DNA of 64,000 bases from Legionella jordanis (GTDB taxonomy: Bacteria > Pseudomonadota > Gammaproteobacteria > Legionellales > Legionellaceae). The position numbers and the translations under genes are program-made. The DNA is taken from positions 1,012,501-1,076,500 of the forward strand of contig NZ_LR134383.1 in NCBI RefSeq assembly GCF_900637635.1. Direction: 5' to 3'. Positions 46,890 through 57,600 of this stretch are shown piece by piece (the first letter of the stretch is position 1; the number at the start of each line of letters is the position of its first letter). Below the pieces are notes generated by a model. That model ran no database searches. It had not been told where the DNA came from and saw nothing but the letters and a program-made list of their open reading frames with translations.

Positions 46890-48583
46890 TCAAAGTTTGT
46901 ATAAAATACGTGATTTACCTGTTTCTGTTGATACTGATTGAGATCTGTTTGGATTAAAGAATACAAAAAAATTACCTGAATTTTGGTTTTCCCTGCTTTG
47001 TTTTGCTTGTGGATCGGAGAGGTCTTTCCCTTCAATTGATGATACTTTTCTTTTATGCCTATTGGGTGCAGTGACTCTTGGGAGGCCTTGTTGGTTTAGT
47101 TGTTGTTGCTCAAATCGTCTTTTTTGCGTTTGCGAGGCAACCAATTCAAGAGAAATAGACTGATTTTGAGAATCCACCAATTGTCCTTTATAAAGATAAT
47201 TATATTTTGGATGATATTCAGGCTTAATCAAGCAAGTAGGATCGACGGAGTTTTCATATAGTGTACCGGTTCCTTCATAGACCCAAACTTGCTTTTCTCG
47301 GCGCTTTTTCGCTTGCAGGCTGATTAACTCTAAATCAATAACTTGATTATCATCAAGTTGTAATTGGCCTCCACAAATGAAGCCATTTTCGGGGTTTTTC
47401 TTGGGGTTGATTAAGCTAAATACATCTACTGGATGTGCATAAGCAATTCCTGTCCCAGCATATACCCATACTTGATTTACACGCTTTTTTTGCGCTGAGA
47501 CTGTGATTAGTTCCAAGGCTACTATCGTACCATTTTCAAGTTGCAAATCCCCTTGGGAAATGAAGCCGTTATCGGGACAAACTTTAGGATTTAGCAAACT
47601 AGATGCGTCTACTGCATTTTCATATGCAATTCCCGTTTTAGCATATACCCAAACCTGCTTTGTACGTTCTTTTTGTGCAAGTGAGCTAATTAACTCTAGA
47701 TTGATTGTTCGATTGCCTTCTATCCCTAAAGAGGCTTTAATAATAAATCCATTTTTTGTTTGAACTCTTTGGGGGGCAATTAATTTGGAGTATTCTACAG
47801 GACCTTCATAAATCACTCCTGTAGCGGCATAAACCCAAACCTGTTTTTGCCGTTCTTTCTGTGCTTTGCTGCTAATTAACTCCAAATCTATAATACGATT
47901 GTCATCGAGTTGTAGTTGACCTTCGCAAATGAAGCCATTCTTGGTGCTTTTCTTGGGATTTATTAAGTTAAATGGATCTACTGGATGTTCAAAAATAATA
48001 CCGGTTCCAGCATAGACCCAAACTTGGCTTTCGCGCAGCTTTTGCGCTTGCAGGCTGATTAGCTCTAAATCAACAAATTGATTATCATCAAGTTGTAATT
48101 GGCCTTCACAAATTAAACCATTTTTAGGGTTTCTTTTGGGATTTATTAAGCTTAATGCATCGACCGGGTTTTCAAAAATAATCCCCGTGTTAGCGTATAC
48201 CCAAACCAAGTTTTTACGTTTTACTTGTGCTGAAATGTTGATTAATTCTAATGAAACCATCTGACCATTATTTAGCGGCAAGTCACCTTTAAAAATAAAG
48301 CCATTCTTGCTTAATGGATTAACTAATTTATTGAGTTCAATAGGTTGGTCGTAAGCAACTCCAGTACCTGCATAAACCCAAACTTTTTTCTTTCGCAATT
48401 TCTTTGCGCTTTTGCTGATTAATTTAAGGGAACAATTTCATTATTATCTAATAGTAACTCACCTTTATAAATTGCCCCGTTTTTAAATTTAGGATTAATT
48501 AATTCTTTTGGATCAAAAAAATGCTTAAAGGAAACTCCAGTTTCTGCATAGACCCATACTTTTTCTTTGGATTTATTTGGCAT
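46890..48583 (-). pseudogene. Tandem-repeat gene (eight 61-residue units) broken by a one-base deletion
   Basis: The intact frame (48398 down to 46890) encodes seven units of about 61 residues, each like VWVYAGTGIAYENPVD, then LINPK, NGFICEGQLQLDDN, LELIS and AQKxR. An eighth unit lies upstream in another frame from an ATG at 48583 (MPNKSKEKVWVYAETG). At 48421-48426 the expected TTA-GAA-TTA reads TTA-AA-TTA. One missing base therefore splits unit 1 from the rest. The C-terminus carries a basic NRHKRKVSS cluster. Downstream translation might still start at the TTG at 48398. Function unknown; the repeats suggest a protein-binding surface and an effector-like role. Confidence 0.75.
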
Positions 48584-48842
48584 AATTTAAAGAAATATGA
48601 AGGTTTTGATGAAATATGATTATAAAGAAAAACCATTAACAAAATATTAATTAAATTTAGCTGAGAGTTTCTTATAATCCACTCTGATTAGGGTATTTTT
48701 ACCTAAGTTTTATCATGCCAGTTGGACCGAGGAGTTCTTCATGAAAAGATCAAGATTTCCAGCCAGCCAAATCCCATTAATTTAAAAGAAGCTGAAGGCG
48801 CTTAATTTGCCTAATTCAAATTGCAAGGAGACTTGCCGCCTT

Positions 48843-48998
48843 TTATCCGGGTCTTGGTTTTCTGGGCCTGCCATCAATCCAACCGGGGATTGGGCCTCCC
48901 AAACGACCGCCGCTTACCTTTTCCAGGTCTTTAGGATTAACCTTATCCTCTTTATTTGGGGTTCTAGGTTGCTTTTCTTTCTTGTCTTGCTTGCTCAT
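48843..48998 (-). CDS. Small double-glycine-leader peptide A (ISGGR family)
   Basis: A 51-residue frame too short for standard gene finding. It starts at an ATG 7 bases after a perfect GGAGG. A lysine-rich stretch (MSKQDKKEKQPRTPNKEDK) leads into NPKDLEKVSGGRLGG, and a tail rich in Pro, Gly and Arg follows (PRKPRPG end). D-L-x-x-V-S-G-G fits the bacteriocin-type double-glycine leader, with cleavage after GG leaving about 20 residues. It shares this block with the two peptides at 58052 and 58366. Not adjacent to any transporter. Confidence 0.75.
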   Translation of the reverse strand: MSKQDKKEKQPRTPNKEDKVNPKDLEKVSGGRLGGPIPGWIDGRPRKPRPG

Positions 48999-49389
48999 CG
49001 TTCCTACCTCCAGATTCTAACAAAGCTCACCGTTCTTATAGTTGACACACCCGTGCGCCTATTTTCAGTGCTGTTTTATCCCTGGGGCAGGGTCTGCAAC
49101 TTTCTTTAAGTATAGTTAGTTTGGATAACTAATGAACATATGATGTGGATGAGGAAGTGCCCCACTGGATTTGCAAGGATCCCTTAATTACTTTGATAAT
49201 CCGAGCTTTGTTAATTTACAGTTTAATGATAGAAATTAAGCCTCTATTTGCGCTCTTCATTGTATTTATAAAAGTACAAAAAAGTCCTCATGACTATAGG
49301 TCGACCATTCACCGTCGAAGGGTTTATCAGCAATTCATCTGCTAAATTTATAACATAGTAAATACTATTTCTCATCAACAAGGCCTGAA
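48999..49389. other. Intergenic region between peptide A and the cupin gene
   Basis: It should hold both promoters. Apparent frames near 48807-49109 and 49145-49345 on the plus strand are shadows of peptide A and AT-rich sequence. No RNA gene or strong hairpin seen. Confidence 0.5.
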
Positions 49390-49959
49390 ATGAACCCAGC
49401 AATTCCTAAGCAATTAGTTCCTTTAATTACCGAACTGAGAGCATTAAAAATTTTTGAACAGGATAGCGCCTCTAATGTTGCGCAAGTTTCAAAGATTTTG
49501 AAGCCTTGGGTGAGCACAGATGAATGGTTAGAGGAACAGTATCTGAGCGTGGATTTGGACAAAGGCTATACTTCATGGTTACTGCATGAAGAAGCAGACC
49601 ATTCCTTAGCCGTGAATTTACTCGCTTGGCAGCCCAGTCGAGAAATCACACCACATGATCACAAAACGTGGGGAGTTGTTGGTTGCGTCAGAGGGATTGA
49701 AGAGAATTATTTTTGGACTCGTTTGGATGATGGTACAAAACCAGGCTATGCAAAGATCAAACGGGGAGGTGCTCCGCTTCGGTGTCGTCCTGGAGACATC
49801 ATTACTTTGGCAGAGGATGATATTCATAGTGTCATCAATGTTTCTAATTCAGTCGCAATTTCTCTGCATGTATATGGGAAAAATTTAAATTACACGAGGC
49901 GACATCAATACGATCCTGTGAATGATAAAATAGAAGAATTCCTTGTTGATTTCAATTAG
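49390..49959 (+). CDS. Cysteine dioxygenase-like cupin protein
   Basis: A 189-residue cupin of the cysteine/3-mercaptopropionate dioxygenase superfamily. The iron ligands are recognisable: the two histidines of TPHDHKTWG near residue 92, and a third His in EDDIHSVINVS near 140. The second cupin motif RCRPGDIITL is in place. It probably oxidises a thiol to a sulfinate in the cytoplasm using Fe(II) and oxygen; the thiol cannot be told from motifs. It ends at a strong bidirectional terminator. Confidence 0.85.
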   Translation: MNPAIPKQLVPLITELRALKIFEQDSASNVAQVSKILKPWVSTDEWLEEQYLSVDLDKGYTSWLLHEEADHSLAVNLLAWQPSREITPHDHKTWGVVGCVRGIEENYFWTRLDDGTKPGYAKIKRGGAPLRCRPGDIITLAEDDIHSVINVSNSVAISLHVYGKNLNYTRRHQYDPVNDKIEEFLVDFN

Positions 49960-49965
49960 AGGAAG

Positions 49966-49988
49966 AATGCGCCATTAAATGGCGCATT
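49966..49988. terminator. Bidirectional terminator between cupin and chitinase genes
   Basis: AATGCGCCAT and ATGGCGCATT form a perfect 10-bp stem around TAA, between the convergent stops at 49959 and 49994. Confidence 0.8.
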
Positions 49989-49993
49989 GAAGG

Positions 49994-52330
49994 TTAGTTA
50001 CAGATTCCATTTAACACACAATTTTTAAGATCAGTAGCAAACTTAAAGTTATTGTTTTGATCATAAGTTACTTCCCAGTTAAACACACCACCAATTGCCC
50101 CATAAGCACGTGGGGGAACATAGGTATCACAGCTTGTGCTGCTTTTTGTAGCAGTTCTTAAACATTGAATTGCTCGTTTAATGATGGCAGTTGGTTTTAC
50201 AGGTAATCCATCGCTGTTGCCGTTCGCGTTGGGAGCTGGGTACCCTAATACGACTTGGCTTGGTTGCAAATGGCTGATGTAGGGTTGAAAACCGGTTGCT
50301 TGACCATTAACCGTTGCAGGCCAGTTTTCTAATAAATCAGTCGCCATGGCTACACTGAAATTCGGCGTGTTGCTTGTATCAGCATGACACAGCAAATCAA
50401 TGCCAAACGCACATCCGGTATTGTATAACTGGATTCCCACCCAAGCTAAAGAGTCATGGGTTTGCAGAATTAATGACGCATAATTCCCCCAAGTTTGATC
50501 AAATCCAGAGGTGGCAGCAATATTGGCTACTTGAGGGGTGAGGGTAATTAATAAATTAGGATTTTGTTGATGCATGCTATTGATGATATTTGCTAAAACA
50601 GCAATATCACCTTGAGGCTGAGAGAAGGTACCACCGCCATTGATTCCATGCTCAATATCAATGTCAAATCCATCAAAACCATACTGAGCGATCAATCCAT
50701 TGAGTGAATTAATGAAGGTTTGCTGGAAGGCTGCTGGAGAACTGGCAGCACTTAAGACTTGATGAAAATCCACAGTAGTCTCAGGAATACTGGTTAAGGC
50801 GCCGCCTAATGACAGTATGACTTTGATACCGGCATTGTGTAGGGATTGAATGTATTCTTTGGTCACTGTGTCAAATGCAGAAACTAATACACCCGGTGTG
50901 GTGGTGCTGAACACAGCAAAAGCAACCATCACATGAGTGTATCCTGCATTCGCTAAAGATTGTGCAGAAGGAGGTGTTTTCCATCCTGGAACATACGTAA
51001 TGATTCGTCCTTTGGCTTCTGCAATTTGAGTTAAGGTGATTGTTTCCACCGCATTTGCTGTAGCAGTTAATGGTTGAGGTGAGAAACCAACGCTATAACC
51101 TGGAACATTTTCAGCTGAAATCGTATAAATGACGCCTTCAGTTAAATTGATAACCGCTGAACCAGAACCATTACTTAAATTAATGGTTTGTACCACAGGT
51201 GCAGTATTATCATTCGGTGTTAGAGTGACCGTTAATGAAGCCAACGTCGCAGGTGCACCTTGTAAATTAAACGTTGCGGCTGTTTGTGCGACTTGCTGAC
51301 AACTGTAGGTTAAATTAACTACAGGTGTGTTTGTGGCACTCGCAACCACGTTAGCGGGTATCAAGGTGGGATTACATTTAACGTTATTATGATTGATGAC
51401 TGCTGTTGTCAGACCATAAGTACTACCGTCTTTTAAATTAGAAACGGTCGTCGTACTATCCCAGGTAACGGCTTTAGACGTACTCGAGCCTGTGCCGCTT
51501 TGAGTCAACACTACTGTTGGATTGCCAGTGTATCCTGCAAGCTCATTTGGTAATGCTTGCGTTTGAATATTGATTTTTCCGGTATTGGGAATCGCGGTAT
51601 AAACAATAACCGAGTTCGCCGTTTGATTTTCCAATATTTGCACTGTTTGTGGGACAGCAGAACCTTGAAATGTCGTTCCTACAGTATCAGTGATACTTTC
51701 TGGAGAAATGGTGTACGTGCCTGTTGCAAGCCCATTAACATTTAAAGTCGCCCCCCAGCCTAATTGCACATCCTGAATGGGTTGTCCATTCATTGCAAGA
51801 TGGATGAGTGCATAATTTTGAGTTACATTTGCTGGTTTTGAACTGTTGTTTTTTAAGTTAAGAATGCCTGTACTAGGGGTTGAACCTAAATAAACTTTCG
51901 TACTGCCGTCGACGTGATCATCGGCAGGAGCACCATACATAAGGGTAATGGATTTTCCTGAGGGAAGCATCGTTGTGGATCCGTCCCAACTGGGAAAGTG
52001 TAAATTCAGGGTGGCTAAAAAATTGCTCCCAGAGGGTTGTGAACTGATTGCTAATGCATTATCAGGATAAGGAAGCGGATCAAAATTACCCCAAAATGAA
52101 GTATTTATATTGCTTGTATTATCAAAGGTAATGGTAGCATTTTGAAAATCGACGGCCTGGCCACAATTATTGGTTAATTTTAGGCTTATGTCTTTCCAAT
52201 GTTCATTTCCTGTAGCAGAAAATTGACTAGCTATACATGTTGTAGGTTGAGCTACGGCGGGTGCAGCAGAGGTATCCATTGATACCCATGCCAAAATAGA
52301 ACAGGCACTAAGAAGCAAGTATTTTTTCAT
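49994..52330 (-). CDS. Secreted GH18 chitinase with N-terminal carbohydrate-binding-like modules
   Basis: The ATG at 52330 follows AAGGAG, giving 778 residues; an upstream in-frame start adds a basic stretch that would bury the signal peptide. The signal (MKKYLLLSACSILAWVS) ends near residue 23. A CBM-like beta domain follows (about 30-150), then two or three beta-sandwich repeats (about 155-440). The GH18 barrel begins RIITYVPGW and carries the catalytic DGFDIDIEH. Domain order and length resemble ChiA of L. pneumophila, a type II secretion substrate. A match by position cannot be checked here. Confidence 0.92.
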   Translation of the reverse strand: MKKYLLLSACSILAWVSMDTSAAPAVAQPTTCIASQFSATGNEHWKDISLKLTNNCGQAVDFQNATITFDNTSNINTSFWGNFDPLPYPDNALAISSQPSGSNFLATLNLHFPSWDGSTTMLPSGKSITLMYGAPADDHVDGSTKVYLGSTPSTGILNLKNNSSKPANVTQNYALIHLAMNGQPIQDVQLGWGATLNVNGLATGTYTISPESITDTVGTTFQGSAVPQTVQILENQTANSVIVYTAIPNTGKINIQTQALPNELAGYTGNPTVVLTQSGTGSSTSKAVTWDSTTTVSNLKDGSTYGLTTAVINHNNVKCNPTLIPANVVASATNTPVVNLTYSCQQVAQTAATFNLQGAPATLASLTVTLTPNDNTAPVVQTINLSNGSGSAVINLTEGVIYTISAENVPGYSVGFSPQPLTATANAVETITLTQIAEAKGRIITYVPGWKTPPSAQSLANAGYTHVMVAFAVFSTTTPGVLVSAFDTVTKEYIQSLHNAGIKVILSLGGALTSIPETTVDFHQVLSAASSPAAFQQTFINSLNGLIAQYGFDGFDIDIEHGINGGGTFSQPQGDIAVLANIINSMHQQNPNLLITLTPQVANIAATSGFDQTWGNYASLILQTHDSLAWVGIQLYNTGCAFGIDLLCHADTSNTPNFSVAMATDLLENWPATVNGQATGFQPYISHLQPSQVVLGYPAPNANGNSDGLPVKPTAIIKRAIQCLRTATKSSTSCDTYVPPRAYGAIGGVFNWEVTYDQNNNFKFATDLKNCVLNGICN

Positions 52331-52860
52331 TAGAACTCCTTTCCTTGTTATTTTAAAAATGTGAAGACTAAAAAACCATCGAGTGAACCGACGCAGTAGA
52401 AGAGATTTAACGAATAAATCTATTCTTGAATTAGTGCAGGATAAATATTTTCTAAAAGATAATCGGATTAATAACAAGTATTGTTGAAACTATTTCCATA
52501 TTAATTTGTCAACAGAACCATAAAACATAACGCAGAAATGCCTTGGGTTCAAATGATTATTAATGGCGTGCGAGTGATAAATCAATTCATAGAGATTCAT
52601 TTGCATGAACATTGTTCCTTTTTTATCTGTAAGGCCAGTACTGAATGCATAACAGATTTTGTGGACACTCGGGTTTAACGCCTGCTATTGCTGAAATTAA
52701 AGGAAGTACTGAAAGCCTGATTGCTATCTCCCCTTGTCCAGATTGCCTGCCTTTTAAATATTTTTCCTTGATACATCTTTCAGATTGCATGACATTTTGT
52801 TTTCAATTTAAATAAATAGTATAATTGTCTACCAAGTAGATCGCGGAAATATTCATCTCA
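52331..52860. other. Intergenic region between divergent genes
   Basis: It should hold the chitinase promoter. One 56-codon plus-strand frame at 52645-52815 has a CPDC pair (ISPCPDCLPF) but no ribosome site and no recognised family, so I do not call it. Nothing else is visible. Confidence 0.5.
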
Positions 52861-53865
52861 ATGAACACTATAAAATTTTTTGCTGAAGAGGCCATTGTAA
52901 AGAGTTTTACTTTAGGTGGTTTATGCAGTTTTTATCAATTTATGTACCAGGACATTAGAATTTTGTTGTTCGGTGAAATTCATGACACCATGAGTAAAGA
53001 ATTGGCTGAGGAATATATCCAACTTTTAAATGAATACATAAACAATTCCCCAAACGTTAAAATTTTCCTGGAAAGCATAGAGGGCGAGGAAAAGAATAAT
53101 TCAGACCATTTAAGCTTTATAGATAGTATTTTATTCCTTAATTCTCCCAATCTAACCGTGATACCCGCAGATAAGCGTCAATATAATGAGGCGTTTACTG
53201 ATGTGTTTCTTTTTCTTAGAACCCTATCGGAGTTACCGCCTTCTAATTCTTCCTATTTTGACAACCCCAAGTTCACAGATTTTCTCCTGGATATAGCTGA
53301 AGATTATAATAGAACGTTTACTTTCCCAGATTTATTTAATTTATTAAATTCAGAAATAGGCAGATTAAGTCAGTTAGGGAAAGAAATTGACCCAAGTCAT
53401 TTACACTTAGGTTCTTACATACAATCATGTATTAACAATCTCGTTAAAGCACTGGCTCTCGCGAAGGATTTGGAAAAGGAATGCTGTATGCCTATCACTG
53501 ATGGAGAACATAAACCATCGGGTTCAATACTAGATATTTGCATTGAAAAAATGGGGCAGGCGAGATCATTTGAAATAATAGTCAAATGGCTGGAAATTTA
53601 TTACTTGTATGAAATTTATCATTTTGATGCGACATTAGTGATGGATGTATGGCAAATCCTCCAACATGAAAAGCCTGGCAATACCACATTGATTGTTGTT
53701 AGCGGGGATACTCATACAGAGCATTTAGCTCATTTACTAACGTTGATTTCAACACCAATTAATTCGATGAGGCCGGGGCAACAAGGCCATCGAATATCAC
53801 CAGACACTCTGAAGGACTTTTTAACTGGTGCCTGGTCAATGGAAAATATAAAACGATACATCTAA
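52861..53865 (+). CDS. ChaN/TIKI-superfamily-like protein, function unknown
   Basis: A 334-residue soluble protein without a signal peptide. The strand-loop RILLFGEIHDTMSKELAEEY near residue 36 resembles the GExH metal or haem site of the ChaN/TIKI/erythromycin-esterase fold. Near the C-terminus VVSGDTHTEHL gives a second pair of histidines after a strand, at the position of the family's later His. IPADKRQ near residue 99 fits the conserved Asp/Arg strand. Possible roles are hydrolase or haem binding. It lies alone. The family call rests on short motifs only. Confidence 0.5.
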   Translation: MNTIKFFAEEAIVKSFTLGGLCSFYQFMYQDIRILLFGEIHDTMSKELAEEYIQLLNEYINNSPNVKIFLESIEGEEKNNSDHLSFIDSILFLNSPNLTVIPADKRQYNEAFTDVFLFLRTLSELPPSNSSYFDNPKFTDFLLDIAEDYNRTFTFPDLFNLLNSEIGRLSQLGKEIDPSHLHLGSYIQSCINNLVKALALAKDLEKECCMPITDGEHKPSGSILDICIEKMGQARSFEIIVKWLEIYYLYEIYHFDATLVMDVWQILQHEKPGNTTLIVVSGDTHTEHLAHLLTLISTPINSMRPGQQGHRISPDTLKDFLTGAWSMENIKRYI

Positions 53866-54015
53866 CAATAGATTACAACTTCTGAATGTAAAACCTCTAT
53901 ACAGCTCATAAGAAGTATAGGATCTTGTTTCATGAGCCTTGGTGCTGACTCTGTTTGATTTAGACCGGTTCTTTGTTTATAGTTGTGGTTTTTACCTTCA
54001 CCTCGGAGAAAAAAA

Positions 54016-54255
54016 ATGCAAGAAAAATTTGAATATACTACTCCTCCTTCATCGCCGAGAACATTAGAAGAACAAAGATTAAGACGGGAAACTAATGGAA
54101 TTTTCGCCCCTGCCGCACCTGGGTTTTTTGATAAGACAAGAAAAAAACTTGTTGAAGACTATGTACGGGAAGGACTTGAGAAATTTGATGCGCAACAAAG
54201 CCAAGATGACGAAGCAATAGTTGCAATGGAAATTGATCGGATTGGGCCTCGATAA
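54016..54255 (+). CDS. Small hydrophilic protein of unknown function
   Basis: 79 residues from an ATG behind GGAG; a longer frame from 53983 includes this ribosome site and is unlikely. The N-terminus is proline/serine-rich (TTPPSSPRTLEEQRLRRE), followed by an APAAPGFFDKTRKKL turn and an acidic helix. No signal, membrane helix or cysteine. No double-glycine motif, so it is separate from the peptide family nearby. Short basic-acidic proteins of this type occur among Legionella effectors, but nothing specific supports that. Confidence 0.6.
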   Translation: MQEKFEYTTPPSSPRTLEEQRLRRETNGIFAPAAPGFFDKTRKKLVEDYVREGLEKFDAQQSQDDEAIVAMEIDRIGPR

Positions 54256-54529
54256 TTACTTGGTCATGCAGCAGGAATAAGCTTCACTACCCATCCCATT
54301 CGCTTGAGAATGTTAGTTCAATGGAGGCTGTACTCGTTGCTGAAGTCCTGCGTCCATCTTGCCTTGTTTAGGCATTCCACCCAGCAGTTAATTGCGAATG
54401 GAATGGATGAAGAAGCTAAAAGAGCACTGAATGCCTGATTAATCTTGGAATGAATCTACTTTGTTTCTTAAATTGGGTTTGAAAAGGGTGGGTTTTCGTA
54501 CTTTGCGCAAGTAGGGGTGTCTTTCTGAA

Positions 54530-54559
54530 GGCGTCTTCCTAAGCTCATAGGAAGGCGCC
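54530..54559. terminator. Hairpin between the small gene and the ankyrin-like gene
   Basis: GGCGTCTTCCT and AGGAAGGCGCC pair over 11 positions with one G-T wobble around an 8-base loop. It lies beyond both convergent 3' ends and lacks a T-run. The rest of 54256-54603 contains no supported gene. Confidence 0.6.
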
Positions 54560-54603
54560 TATTGAGTAGTCTAAGTGCTCTATTCTTCTATCAAAAAGAA
54601 ACA

Positions 54604-57600
54604 TTAAAAATCTCGTGTTTTATAATCAACAAGCATGGATCCAACTAAATTCTCTGAAGTAGGACTGTTGCGTTGCAATTTTGCTTTAAAAAATCCTTGG
54701 CTTGTTAATGATATTCCAACATTAGCAGGCTGTTTCGTGGGCATAGGCTCACTTCCTGGGTTACTCTTATCCTCCACTTCAAGCTCATTCTTCCTCGCTG
54801 AACGATTAGCGATTTCGGAATTGCTTGTTTTCTGTTGCCTTTTTTTACAGTGTAATTGTTCCCTTAAAAAGTCAGCCAGTTCATTTTGACCAGTCGAAAC
54901 TGCTTTATTATAGGCAATCCTTAGGATTTTTTTATGGTGGCCATTTGCAGGAAGCCCACATAAATATTGTGCAATTAGGGGTTTTTTAAATTTCACTGCC
55001 AGGATAAGCCCTTGCTCAATGTCTCTTTGATTGAATACATGCATTTTATTAATGCATAAGTAATCAACAATCCCTAATTTTCCACTTTTTACACTGAGAA
55101 GATAAGCTTGCTTTATAACCGATTTGGCTGGTGGATTTTGTTCAAAACGACAGAGGGTATTAAAGAGTTCTACTTGCCCGTTCTTGGCAGTCAGATACAT
55201 GGCTTGTCTAATCACATGCTGAGAAGGAGTATTTTTATTGGCTATGGCAGAAAAAAACTCAACTAGGGTTAGCTGTCCTGTTTTTACAGCAGTCATAAAA
55301 CCTTGATTCACTAAGGATTGATCAGGCGGATAAATGGATGAGTATAAATAGCTAATAATTTCCTGATGCCCATTACTAATTGCCTGCACCACGGCTTTTT
55401 CAATAATTGGCCGAGGCAATTGTTCAGCTGCATCGTGGAGGCATTCAACCATTGGTAAATGGCCTGACTTACATGCCTTTACAAAAGCCCGATGGAACGC
55501 ACTGGAGACAGGGATATGTGTTGATAAAGTGCAAAATCGTTTTGTTGCGACCACTTGCATGGTCTCGGCTGCACGGCTAAAAGCTTTTTCAATAGTGACG
55601 CGTGAGGGAGAATGGTTTTCCGAATCCGCAAGAAATAGGGCAATATCCCAAAATTCCAGCTTGACTGCCGAATCAAACAATTTATTTATAACCGATTGAC
55701 TTGGAATTTTGCCGGAAAAATTATAGAAATATTCAACCACATTAAGCTTGTTATTTTTAATTGCTTGTTTAAGAATTTTGACCACTTCACCAGTGGTTGG
55801 TTCATAACCATAGGTATCCGAAAGGCTTTTTATGATATTGACCTGGCCATGTTCCGTTGCTTTCAATATAAGTGCTTCAATGTCTACTTCACTCAATTGA
55901 ACTTTAGTCTGGCAGATGATCCTATCCACAAATTTCCATTGGTTATATTCTGCGGCTTTACTCATTGCTTCCACCACAGTTTCTGGTGCAACCTGATCGT
56001 TCAAAAAATCAAGCAAACCTAGGTTTCCATGTTTTGCGGCTTTAAGAAAAAGTGTTTTGCCTTCATATTCTTTTTCTGCCCAATTAAGCCGGAGGACTGG
56101 GTAATTTTCCAGCTTTCTAATGATTTGTTTTCTTATCGGGTCATTGTCGATAACCGCAAGAAGTTCAATAAGAAAACGTTCGTATTCACTGACTCCATGT
56201 TCTGTCACTACAGGAGGAAAGGATAACGATTCGATAAAGGCATCCAAATCAAAATTTTCTCCACAATAAGAAAGATTCATTTCAGCAATCCTTGCCTGCA
56301 AGGCATATTTGTGATTGAGATTGAATTTCTCTTGAGGTGAAATGAGATCAAGTACGGCCAGTTTTCGCGTTGCATCTACCCACAGGTCTTCAATAATATG
56401 ATAGTTGTGGCTGTTGAACGGCGTTTTGTAGGCTTGTTCAATTATACATTCATGTACTTGCTTTTTTATTTTCTCACTTTGCTCGAAAAGCATCCTCTTG
56501 CAAGCTGGGAATTTTCTTAAATGACGCACTAATCTGTCATCTTCCAGCAGAAGTGGATGGTGCACGAGATTATCAATGATTGCTTGGAATACGAGTTGTG
56601 CGAGAGGATTGTTTTTCTTCGGGAGAATTGAGAATAATGCCATTAGTTGAAAAAGAATTTCTGACTCAGAAGTATACTTTTCAGTGATTTGATGTATAAA
56701 TCCGGTAATGTTTTTTTCATTGATGTATTCAGAAAGTTTGGGTTTGTAAGGTAATAGATAAAATACCGCACCTTCATTCTTAGACAGCAGTTGTTGTGCC
56801 GTAGCTTCATCGATCAACGCCGCTAAACTCTCTAGGATCTGGGGAGAGGATATATGGGCGATTGTATTGATAAGAGCAGGAATTTCCTGAGTTACAATTT
56901 CCGGTTGATTTAATGTGTGCTTTAAGGTTTCTATCCAGGTTAAATTTTTGTGTTCTACTGAAGTGATTACAGCTGAAGATAAGAAAGGCAGGCCAAACAG
57001 TTCATGCAAGGCCAAAAAATTCGCTGTGGTCAATGAAAACTCTAAAGGACACCGTTTAGCCGGAACACTATCAAGTTCATTCTCGCTCAAAAAGCCATTC
57101 AGTGCATAGTGCTGGAATCCTCGTTCATCACTACCTGTTTGCTGGGCTGCTTCTATAAGTTCTTTGGCTTCTGGGAAACGGTTAAGCAGAGCATATAAAT
57201 GAAACACTTCACTGTCTTCTGAGTGCAGGGTAAATAAGTGGTATTTAAGAAAATCATGAAGTAAGTAGGTTTGAAGAATTTGTTTTGTACTGACTTGACG
57301 CTGTAATAGCCAGAGTATCAACGCAGCAATCTGTTCTGTGTCGCTAAGCCACTCTCGGCATAAGGCAATGATCCCTAGGGGATTTTGTTGATTGCTTAAC
57401 TGTTTGCTTAAGTGAGCCAAATGCTTTTCAACTCGCCTAACGGCTTCATCACGACTTTGCTCGCATACCTCAAGCTTTACACGAATTTGAATTTCAGGAT
57501 GATTTTGAAATAAGCTCTCATTTTCATGATAAAAAGAAAGTGCACTTCCCCTGTCTTCTTTTAACAAAGCAGTAAATAAATCATTTAATTTAACATTGAG

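Noticed and set aside
43636-48583. CRISPR-like array suggested by repeated DNA
   Set aside because: The repetition is at protein level (43- and 61-residue units in reading frame); DNA copies are diverged and have no spacers.
52331-52477. Longer chitinase starting at 52477
   Set aside because: The extra 49 residues are basic, precede a perfect signal peptide and lack a ribosome site, whereas AAGGAG precedes the ATG at 52330.
52645-52815. 56-codon frame with a CPDC motif
   Set aside because: No ribosome site, no recognised family, and a featureless C-terminal half; probably chance or a remnant.
54016-54255. 79-residue protein as a member of the double-glycine peptide family
   Set aside because: It is small and near peptides B and C but has no leader block.
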